Shown here in pieces: positions 1 to 5,351 of a stretch of DNA of 7,510 bases; position 1 is the first letter of the stretch, and the number at the start of each line of letters is the position of its first letter. The stretch lies in contig JAIRLF010000227.1 in NCBI GenBank assembly GCA_031259655.1, positions 1-7,510 of the forward strand. Direction: 5' to 3'. This stretch comes from Prevotellaceae bacterium (GTDB lineage: Bacteria; Bacteroidota; Bacteroidia; Bacteroidales; UBA932). The notes under the pieces were generated by a model. That model did no database searches, was not told the origin of the DNA, and saw only the letters and a list, made by a program, of their open reading frames with translations. The position numbers and the translations under genes were made by a program.

Positions 1-186
1 AAAGCCTTCGAAAATATCGAATTTTACAATCTACCCGCCATAGACGGAATAAGAGTTTCGGGAATAATGAAAAACGGAAAAACTCAAAGCGTTAAATTTG
101 AGAAGAATGGAAAGGTTATCAAAGAAATCGCCGGTAAAAACAATGTCTCAGTAAAGTTGAAAAAAGAAAAACTGATTGACAGATAA
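1..186 (+). CDS. C-terminal fragment of an unidentified protein, possibly a glycoside hydrolase C-terminal beta domain
   Basis: Frame 1 is open from the first base of the window to a TAA at 184-186, giving 61 residues of a gene whose start lies to the left. The fragment contains FYNLPAIDGIRVSG, then KNGKTQSVKFEKNGK, then a short Lys-rich tail ending in LIDR. This is a chain of short beta strands with a 'NGK...V' turn. It resembles the small C-terminal beta-sandwich that closes large alpha/alpha-barrel glycoside hydrolases (GH65/GH95-like), where a 'G.F.VS...NGK...V.I.S' pattern is common. That assignment is from memory and weak; the fragment could belong to another extracellular beta-rich protein. 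It runs convergently toward phoR, with 60 bp between the two stop codons. An imperfect TCCGC/GCGGA dyad (206-210 and 234-238) in that gap is too weak to call a terminator. Confidence 0.55.
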   Translation, partial: KAFENIEFYNLPAIDGIRVSGIMKNGKTQSVKFEKNGKVIKEIAGKNNVSVKLKKEKLIDR

Positions 187-246
187 CAAAATTCAACGGG
201 CAAAATCCGCCGACAGCAATCTGCATAAAATCTGCGGACAAAACAC

Positions 247-1998
247 TCAAGTCTCGATTTTCAATTTAAAGACAAACTCCAATCCTCCGCCCGCCTTGTT
301 TTTAGCGACAATCGTTCCTTTGTGGAAAGCGACGGCGTTTTTGACGATAGAAAGTCCGAGCCCCGAGCCGCCGGTATCTCTTGTACGACCCTCATTGATA
401 CGGTAGAACCGTTCGAAGATACGGTTCAGGTGCTGTTCGCCCGAAATACCAACGCCGTTATCGGAGTACGAAAAATAGTAAAAGTTCCTGTCCTCGTTAA
501 ATTTGCAGATATTGATGTCGACATCTGCGCCGGCATAGCGAATAACATTGTCCGTCAGATTCCGGAAGAGCGAATAGAGCAGGTTTTTGTTACCGTTCAC
601 CACGACATCTCCGGCAATATCCCAGTTCATACGGATATTTTTTTCGCGCAAAAGAATCTCCATGTCGTTTTTGAGATTCGAGAGCAGCTCGGCTATCGCA
701 ACTTTTTCGGATTTGAACGATTGCGGAGCTTCTTCCATTTTAGTAATCAAGCTCATGTCGCGGATAAGTTCCGAGAGCGTCAACACCTGATTGTATGCGC
801 TGCGGATGAAATAGTCCTTTTTTTCGGGTTCGAGTTGATGTTCGAGAATTGTTTCGAGACAGCCCCGAATTCCGGTGACGGGCGTACGGAGTTCGTGAGT
901 GATATTTCCCGTCATTTCCTGTTTCATGCGCCGGGTTTTTTCCTGTTTAGTGATGTCGTTGATAATGATTTCGAAACTTCGGTCGTCGAAAACGTTCACT
1001 CTGACGGCGAAATTTTTACCCTGTTTATCGATGTGCGTTTCGAAATAAGCCTCGAAAACGTTATCGCCGGCTTCGCGATTCGACAGAAACTCGGCGACTT
1101 TTCCGAATGCCGCGTCGGTAAAGACAATTGACGGATTGCTGTTCGTCAAGTCGGTAATCACATTCAGATACTGGATAAACAGACCGTTATAAAACTCCAC
1201 CGAGCGTCCGGCGGAGAAAAAACACAAGCCTTCTTCCGAACTGTGGACATGTTGCAGCAGTTTTTCGCGTTCGAGAGCGATTTCCTTCTTGTTTTCCTGC
1301 AGTTGGCAGTAGTTTTCGGCGATTTTCGAGCCGATTTCTCCAAGCTCGTCATCGGGGAATTGAGAATCGAGGGACGGGAATTTGGTCGAGCCGGCGCAAT
1401 TATCCCCCATAAAAAGGGCGAAATCGCGGAGTTGTTTGATGGACTTTCCGAAGCGTTCGGCGACAAGATTGATGAGTATCAACATTCCGGCAAAAAGGAT
1501 GATGATATAATACAGAAAAAGATTGTCGGGTTTCAGGAAGTCCCGCACTTTAATATCGTACGGCAAGGCGACGCGTATGTAGTAGGCGTTGAAGCGTTTG
1601 GCATAATACAGGTATTCCGTTTTGTTGGATACCGAGATACGCACGTCCCTGCCTTTGCCGGTCTTGCCGGCTTCGATGATTTCGGGGCGGTGCGAATGGT
1701 TTTCGGCAAGTTTGGTTGTGGTAACCGCATTGTCGTACAACACATTTCCACGCCTGTCTATCAGGGTCAGGCGGATATTCGGGGGAAAGAGTTTCAGCAA
1801 ACTGTCCACTCCCGACAAGTCAGGCTGTTGCGTTATGGCGACGTCGACAATATCGGCGTAAGCGGCTAACTTTTCTTCCAGCGCTTCGGTTTTGTATTTT
1901 CGTTCGCGCAATTGCCCGACAACGAAAATACCTGCGGCAAACACTGCGAATATCAACAGGAAATACAGGAAAATCTTCTGTTTATAATTTGTTTTCAT
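247..1998 (-). CDS. phoR: PhoR-type phosphate sensor histidine kinase
   Basis: Membrane-bound sensor kinase of the phosphate-starvation two-component system. It autophosphorylates on His and passes the phosphate to PhoB. Residue numbers here count from the GTG at 2001. There is a TM helix at about 8-29, a periplasmic or extracytoplasmic sensor region of about 130 residues, and a second TM helix at about 160-181. A HAMP-like segment and coiled coil follow (182-250), then a PAS-like domain (about 251-350). The H-box is NITHELRTPVTGI with H369, the N-box NLTDNVIRYA (481-490), G1 SDNGVGIS (513-520), the F-box IFERFYRI (528-535) and G2 GGSGLGLSIV (544-553). All catalytic motifs are intact and the length of about 583 fits the family. 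The frame can start at GTG (2001) or ATG (1998). I prefer the ATG because it overlaps the phoB stop as TGATG, the usual sign of translational coupling. The neighbours phoB, phoU and pstAB support PhoR rather than a generic kinase. Confidence 0.93.
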   Translation of the reverse strand: MKTNYKQKIFLYFLLIFAVFAAGIFVVGQLRERKYKTEALEEKLAAYADIVDVAITQQPDLSGVDSLLKLFPPNIRLTLIDRRGNVLYDNAVTTTKLAENHSHRPEIIEAGKTGKGRDVRISVSNKTEYLYYAKRFNAYYIRVALPYDIKVRDFLKPDNLFLYYIIILFAGMLILINLVAERFGKSIKQLRDFALFMGDNCAGSTKFPSLDSQFPDDELGEIGSKIAENYCQLQENKKEIALEREKLLQHVHSSEEGLCFFSAGRSVEFYNGLFIQYLNVITDLTNSNPSIVFTDAAFGKVAEFLSNREAGDNVFEAYFETHIDKQGKNFAVRVNVFDDRSFEIIINDITKQEKTRRMKQEMTGNITHELRTPVTGIRGCLETILEHQLEPEKKDYFIRSAYNQVLTLSELIRDMSLITKMEEAPQSFKSEKVAIAELLSNLKNDMEILLREKNIRMNWDIAGDVVVNGNKNLLYSLFRNLTDNVIRYAGADVDINICKFNEDRNFYYFSYSDNGVGISGEQHLNRIFERFYRINEGRTRDTGGSGLGLSIVKNAVAFHKGTIVAKNKAGGGLEFVFKLKIET

Positions 1999-2696
1999 CA
2001 CGTTGAGAGGTTAAATCTGTAGCCGAATCCTGCGCGGTTCGAAATCAGCGAAGACCTGCTGCCGAGTTTCTTGCGTATTCGAGTGATATGCACGTCAACA
2101 GTGCGTTCGGTGATGTAGGGAGTATCTTTCCAGACACGGTCGATGATTTCGTCGCGCGAATAAATCCGGTCGGGATTTTCGGACAAAAACGCAATCAATT
2201 CAAATTCGGTCTTTGTCAGGACAATTTTTTCGCCGCCGAGAATCATCTCTTTCAATTCAAAATCGATAACGACGTCGTCAAAAACAAGTTTATTTGCGCT
2301 TTTTACGGCGTCGGCGCCGGTTCTTTTCAACACGGCTTTGACGCGGGCAATCACCTCTTTTATCGAAAACGGCTTGGATATGTAGTCGTCGCCGCCGACC
2401 GAAAATCCGGTCAGCATATCGTTTTCGGTATCCTTGGCTGTCAGGAAGATAATGGGAACGGGATTTTTGTTATGCCGCAAAGCTTCGGCAAGTTTGTAGC
2501 CGGAGATGCCGCCCATCATGACGTCGAGAAGAATCAGCGAACAGTCGGACGTGAGTTTCCTCAAGGCTTCTTCTGCCGAATGGGCGCAGATAATCGCGTA
2601 TCCTTCGTTGGCTAAATTAAATTCAAGCACTTCACAGATAACGGGTTCATCATCTACGACAAGAATTTTCGGCGCTTTTACATTGTTTGTATTCAT
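1998..2696 (-). CDS. phoB: PhoB-type response regulator, OmpR/PhoB family
   Basis: Cytoplasmic transcription factor activated by PhoR. It activates or represses phosphate genes by binding PHO boxes. The 232 residues are the normal family length. The receiver domain (about 10-125) has the acidic pair D15/D16, the phospho-acceptor D58 in LLDVMM, the switch residues T86 (FLTAKD) and Y105, and K108 in SKPF. The C-terminal winged helix (about 137-230) has the recognition-helix segment TERTVDVHITRIRKKL (196-211) and the wing hairpin GFGYRF (223-228). It begins with ATG at 2696, nine bases after the phoU stop and without a clear Shine-Dalgarno sequence, so coupling to phoU is likely. Its TGA (2000-1998) overlaps the phoR ATG by one base. 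The linkage to phoU/pst makes the PhoB role much more likely than other OmpR-family roles. Confidence 0.93.
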   Translation of the reverse strand: MNTNNVKAPKILVVDDEPVICEVLEFNLANEGYAIICAHSAEEALRKLTSDCSLILLDVMMGGISGYKLAEALRHNKNPVPIIFLTAKDTENDMLTGFSVGGDDYISKPFSIKEVIARVKAVLKRTGADAVKSANKLVFDDVVIDFELKEMILGGEKIVLTKTEFELIAFLSENPDRIYSRDEIIDRVWKDTPYITERTVDVHITRIRKKLGSRSSLISNRAGFGYRFNLST

Positions 2697-2705
2697 ATTG
2701 CAAAA

Positions 2706-3443
2706 TTAATCAGAATTTTCGGAATTGACAGGATGAACAGAATTCTGAAAATTCTGCTCATCCTGAAAATTCTGATTCAGACGATGAACAGAATGTTTTA
2801 AAACTTTGGCGTCGACATAGAACACTATTTCTTCGACAATGTTATTGCAGTGGTCGCCGATGCGTTCGAGTTTGCGCATCAGCAGGGCGATTTTCAATCC
2901 GTTGCGGATATGTTCCGGATTTTTCTGCAGGTAAGGGGTCAAAATATCAAACGAATTGCTGTAAATTGTGTCGATTTCGTCGTCTTTCGCCATGATTTTA
3001 CCCGAGAGCCGAGTGTTTTCAGCCTCAAGCGCGACGAAACTGTCGGATAACATGCCGATAAGCGTGTCGAACATTTTTTCGATTTGCAACTCTTCGACAA
3101 CCTGCGCCTCCGGTTTATTTCCGTCGTCTTCGATGACATGCCGGGCGATGCTTTCGGCAAAATCGCCGATACGTTCGAGCGTGATACTGATTTTTATCAG
3201 CGACAGTACCAGCCGCAAATCGATGGCGACGGGGCTGTAAAGAACGATGTAGTTCTCGCAGTCGCTGTCGATTTTCAATTCGAAAGCGTCGACGCGCTTT
3301 TCGCGGCTTGCTATCTCGCGCGCCAGTTCGATATCTCCTTCCATAAAAGCCTGTTTCGACTTTTCGAGTTGCGAAAGCACCAGCTTCCACATTTGGCTCA
3401 CTTCGTCTTTGAGCGACTGTAATTCATGTTCCGCGTGTCTCAT
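2706..3443 (-). CDS. phoU: PhoU phosphate signalling regulator with an unusual C-terminal tail
   Basis: Cytoplasmic peripheral protein that couples Pst transporter activity to PhoR and keeps the Pho regulon off when phosphate is plentiful. It is all-helical with two PhoU repeats. The metal-binding signature of each is visible: LERIGDFAESIA in the first and RKLERIGDHCNNIVEEIVFY in the second. The frame opens with TTG at 3449, but I choose the ATG at 3443 (245 residues): AAGGA at 3455-3451 lies 7 nt before this ATG and only 1 nt before the TTG. The family fold should end near YVDAKVLKH. The following 28 or so residues (rich in N, Q, S and E, with NFQ twice and SVH twice) are not PhoU-like and are encoded by an inverted/direct repeat at 2711-2795. 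The gene lies 45 bp after pstB and 9 bp before phoB. Confidence 0.92.
   Translation of the reverse strand: MRHAEHELQSLKDEVSQMWKLVLSQLEKSKQAFMEGDIELAREIASREKRVDAFELKIDSDCENYIVLYSPVAIDLRLVLSLIKISITLERIGDFAESIARHVIEDDGNKPEAQVVEELQIEKMFDTLIGMLSDSFVALEAENTRLSGKIMAKDDEIDTIYSNSFDILTPYLQKNPEHIRNGLKIALLMRKLERIGDHCNNIVEEIVFYVDAKVLKHSVHRLNQNFQDEQNFQNSVHPVNSENSD
2711..2774 (-). repeat. Long imperfect inverted repeat (REP-like) inside the 3' end of phoU
   Basis: The outer arms cagaattttc (2711-2720) and gaaaattctg (2765-2774) are perfect complements. The inner arms at 2730-2744 and 2750-2764 pair at 14 of 15 positions around a 5-nt loop (2745-2749). Nine unpaired bases (2721-2729) form a one-sided bulge. 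There are also direct repeats: the 12-mer ctgaaaattctg occurs at 2745-2756 and 2763-2774, and gatgaacagaat occurs at 2732-2743 and again just outside the hairpin at 2783-2794. The element encodes the odd C-terminal tail of PhoU and ends 2 bp from its stop codon. In the transcript it would form a long stem between the phoU body and phoB. Confidence 0.75.
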
Positions 3444-3450
3444 TTTCAAT

Positions 3451-3457
3451 TCCTTTT
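3451..3457 (-). promoter_or_regulatory. Shine-Dalgarno of phoU that decides its start
   Basis: On the minus strand AAAAGGA precedes ATTGAAA and then ATG (3443). The 7-nt spacing suits the ATG and rules against the in-frame TTG at 3449. It is the clearest ribosome binding site in the window; pstA, pstB, phoB and phoR lack an obvious one, as is common in Bacteroidetes. Confidence 0.6.
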
Positions 3458-3488
3458 CAACTTATTTACAATTAAGGGAGGTTCGAAA

Positions 3489-4235
3489 TCATCCGAATCT
3501 TCCCGTGATATAATTTTGCGTCTGTTCCTTTTCGGGATTCAAAAACATTTTTTTAGTATCGTTAAATTCAATCAGTTCGCCCAGCATAAAAAAGCCTGTT
3601 TTGTCGCTGACACGGGCGGCCTGCTGCATGTTATGCGTCACAATGACTATAGTATATTCTTTTTTAAGAGAATGAATCAGTTCTTCGATTTTGGAAGTCG
3701 AAATCGGGTCGAGCGCCGAAGCGGGTTCGTCCATCAAAAGTATTGAGGGCGAAACGGCTAAAGCGCGGGCGATGCAAAGACGCTGCTGTTGCCCGCCGGA
3801 AAGCGCGAACGCCGATTTTTTTAACTTGTCCTTGACCTCTTCCCAGAGGGCGGCGGATTTCAGCGATTCTTCAACGCGTTGAGCGATAAACGACTTGTCG
3901 CGGACATCGTTCACCCTCAATCCGTATGACACGTTTTCGAATATCGACTTTGGGAAAGGATTCGGCTTCTGGAACACCATGCCAACCTTCTTCCGCAATT
4001 CGTCGACCTGAACGGATTTGTGATAGATATTTCGCTCATCTATCAAACATTCGCCCGTGAGATGAGTGTCGTCAATCAGGTCGTTCATCCGGTTGAACAG
4101 CCGGAGAAACGTCGATTTGCCGCAACCCGAAGGTCCGATAAAAGCCGTTACCGTATTGACTTCCATTTTCATACTGATACTTTTCAACGCATGAAAATTA
4201 CCGTAATAGAAATTGATATTCTTTGTTTCAAGCAT
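3489..4235 (-). CDS. pstB: PstB, ATPase of the phosphate ABC transporter
   Basis: Cytoplasmic ATP-binding subunit that drives high-affinity phosphate import through the PstC-PstA channel. The 248 residues match the usual PstB length of about 250. Visible motifs are Walker A GPSGCGKS (34-41), the Q-loop in [10 protein letters not shown] (Q89; the KPNPFPKSI stretch is characteristic of PstB), the ABC signature LSGGQQQR (145-152), Walker B ILLMDEP (165-171), the D-loop SALD (173-176) and the switch H201 in THNMQQA. All catalytic residues are present. It starts with ATG two bases after the pstA stop, which implies coupled translation. PhoU follows 45 bp downstream, the standard pstB-phoU order. 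Confidence 0.96.
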   Translation of the reverse strand: MLETKNINFYYGNFHALKSISMKMEVNTVTAFIGPSGCGKSTFLRLFNRMNDLIDDTHLTGECLIDERNIYHKSVQVDELRKKVGMVFQKPNPFPKSIFENVSYGLRVNDVRDKSFIAQRVEESLKSAALWEEVKDKLKKSAFALSGGQQQRLCIARALAVSPSILLMDEPASALDPISTSKIEELIHSLKKEYTIVIVTHNMQQAARVSDKTGFFMLGELIEFNDTKKMFLNPEKEQTQNYITGRFG

Positions 4236-4237
4236 AA

Positions 4238-5092
4238 TCAGTTTGTTTTCATCTTTTTCCCAAAATAATGACGTAAGCTTGTCGCAAGAAGATTCATCAT
4301 GAATACAATGGCGACAAGCGTCAATGCCGTGCCGTAAGCGATTGGACGCGAGGCTTCAATATCCGTCCCGCTTGTGGCGACAACATACAGATGATAGGGC
4401 AATGCCATCACCTGGTCGAAAATGCTTCCCGGCAGTTTCGGCAAAAAATATGCCGCTACCGTAAACAATATCGGAGCCGTCTCACCGGAAACCCTCCCGA
4501 TTGCAAGAATCAAACCCGTGACAATATTCGGAAACGCCGCCGGCAATACTACCCGAAGAACTGTCTGCAACTTGCTCGCTCCCAATGCAAGACTGCCCGT
4601 GCGATAGGATTCGGGAACCGCTTTCAACGCTTCTTCCGTCGTCCGGATTATCAACGGCAATATCAACAACCCAAGAGTAAACGAACCCGCTATAATCGAA
4701 TCGCCGAACCCAAACATGTTTACAAACAACGCCATACCAAACAACCCGAACACTATCGACGGAATACTCCCAAGATTATTGGTCATGACGCGGATAAATT
4801 GCACAAACCAGCCGTTTTTAGCGTATTCGCTGATGTAAATACCCGACATTATCCCGACAGGAAAAGCAAATACTATGCTCCCGGATATCAAACAAAGCGT
4901 GCCGACTATCGCAGGAAAAATGCCGCCCGAAGTCATGCCTTCCGAGGGCGATTCTGTCAGAAAATCCCAACTGATGACCCCTATCCCATTGTAAATAATG
5001 AACCCAAGTATCCACAACAAAACGCCTACTACACATAAACTCAAACTCCTGAAGAGTATAAACGCTATCTTTTGTTTTACCTTTTTATTCAT
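4238..5092 (-). CDS. pstA: PstA, permease subunit of the phosphate ABC transporter
   Basis: Inner-membrane subunit that pairs with PstC to form the phosphate channel and docks on PstB. Of its 284 residues, about six segments are hydrophobic: roughly 12-34, 62-84, 108-128, 133-151, 186-208 and 256-274. The cytoplasmic EAA loop that contacts the ATPase is clear at about 153-184 (EEALKAVP, then [19 protein letters not shown], with the conserved Gly at 171). [13 protein letters not shown] (199-211) is typical of PstA. It begins with ATG at 5092, lacks a strong Shine-Dalgarno sequence, and is preceded by a candidate PHO box about 40 bp upstream. PstC, normally the gene just before pstA, is absent from the 258-bp upstream gap and from the visible neighbour, so its partner must be encoded elsewhere or further upstream. 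Confidence 0.95.
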   Translation of the reverse strand: MNKKVKQKIAFILFRSLSLCVVGVLLWILGFIIYNGIGVISWDFLTESPSEGMTSGGIFPAIVGTLCLISGSIVFAFPVGIMSGIYISEYAKNGWFVQFIRVMTNNLGSIPSIVFGLFGMALFVNMFGFGDSIIAGSFTLGLLILPLIIRTTEEALKAVPESYRTGSLALGASKLQTVLRVVLPAAFPNIVTGLILAIGRVSGETAPILFTVAAYFLPKLPGSIFDQVMALPYHLYVVATSGTDIEASRPIAYGTALTLVAIVFMMNLLATSLRHYFGKKMKTN

Positions 5093-5132
5093 CTATATGT
5101 CAAATTTTCCGATGCAAAAGAACAACACCGAT

Positions 5133-5161
5133 GTTACAAAACGATTACAAAAAAGTTAAAT
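5133..5161 (-). promoter_or_regulatory. Candidate PHO box (PhoB operator) upstream of pstA
   Basis: On the plus strand three 7-mers lie at an exact 11-bp period: GTTACAA (5133-5139), ATTACAA (5144-5150) and GTTAAAT (5155-5161), with A-rich 4-bp spacers. On the coding strand these read TTGTAAC, TTGTAAT and ATTTAAC. A weaker fourth copy, GATGCAA (5111-5117), keeps the same phase. Direct repeats of 7 bp with 4-bp spacers are the known architecture of PhoB/PhoP sites. The box ends 40 bp before the pstA ATG, leaving room for a promoter and short leader. I could not place an exact Bacteroidetes TTTG/TAnnTTTG promoter pair here. Confidence 0.5.
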
Positions 5162-5226
5162 ACCGAAAACAAAAAACGAAAAGACGCTGTCTTAATCTGT
5201 TAAACCGCAAAAAATATAACGAAATT

Positions 5227-5270
5227 TCAGAACTCCTGACCCGTTTTCTGCGAGAAGTCAGGAGTTCTGA
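5227..5270 (-). terminator. Strong hairpin between the surface-protein gene and pstA, candidate terminator
   Basis: The arms tcagaactcctgac (5227-5240) and gtcaggagttctga (5257-5270) are perfectly complementary over 14 bp. Within the loop, ttct (5246-5249) and agaa (5253-5256) can extend the stem with a five-base bulge on one side. Read on the minus strand it lies about 80 bp after the surface-protein stop and is followed by a moderately T-rich stretch (AAATTTCGTTATATTTTTTG) rather than a clean U tract. It could end transcription of the upstream gene, or be a dispersed palindromic repeat. Confidence 0.5.
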
Positions 5271-5278
5271 CTCTTTAA

Positions 5279-5292
5279 GTCCCGTTAGGGAC
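5279..5292. other. Short palindrome GTCCC-gtta-GGGAC
   Basis: A 5-bp perfect stem with a 4-base loop lies between the surface-protein stop and the larger hairpin. Similar GTCCCTAACGGGAC-type elements are, from memory, frequent in intergenic DNA of Bacteroidales genomes. This one may be part of such a dispersed repeat; its function is unknown. Confidence 0.35.
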
Positions 5293-5323
5293 GACATATT
5301 GGTTTTTGCGTGCGTCAGCTACT

Positions 5324-5351
5324 CTTAACTCTTAACTTTTAGTTCTTAACT
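5324..5351. repeat. 7-bp tandem repeat (CTTAACT) at the 3' end of the surface-protein gene
   Basis: CTTAACT occurs at 5324-5330, 5331-5337 and 5345-5351, all in a 7-bp phase, with a degenerate unit TTTAGTT at 5338-5344. The last unit touches the stop codon of the surface-protein gene. It is a minisatellite-like tract with no assigned function. Confidence 0.55.

Noticed and set aside
206..238. Possible bidirectional terminator between the first gene and phoR
   Set aside because: Only a 5-bp TCCGC/GCGGA dyad with a 23-base loop and no T tract; too weak to call.
176..406. Plus-strand open frame of 76 codons after the first gene
   Set aside because: It overlaps the stop of the first gene and runs antisense into the conserved end of phoR; no supporting features.
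322..1131. Long plus-strand open frame (269 codons) opposite phoR
   Set aside because: It lies wholly antisense to the conserved kinase core and PAS region of phoR and its product has no recognisable motif. It is a shadow of codon bias.
2088..2615. Plus-strand open frame of 175 codons opposite phoB
   Set aside because: Antisense to the conserved receiver and DNA-binding domains of PhoB; no motif of its own.
4391..5038. Plus-strand open frame of 215 codons opposite pstA
   Set aside because: Antisense to a clear PstA. The product is very rich in R, K, Y and Q, as expected from reading hydrophobic codons backwards.
5131..5328. Plus-strand open frame of 65 codons in the gap before pstA
   Set aside because: It spans the candidate PHO box, the large hairpin and the GTCCC palindrome, has low-complexity Lys/Arg-rich residues and no ribosome site. 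Most likely non-coding.
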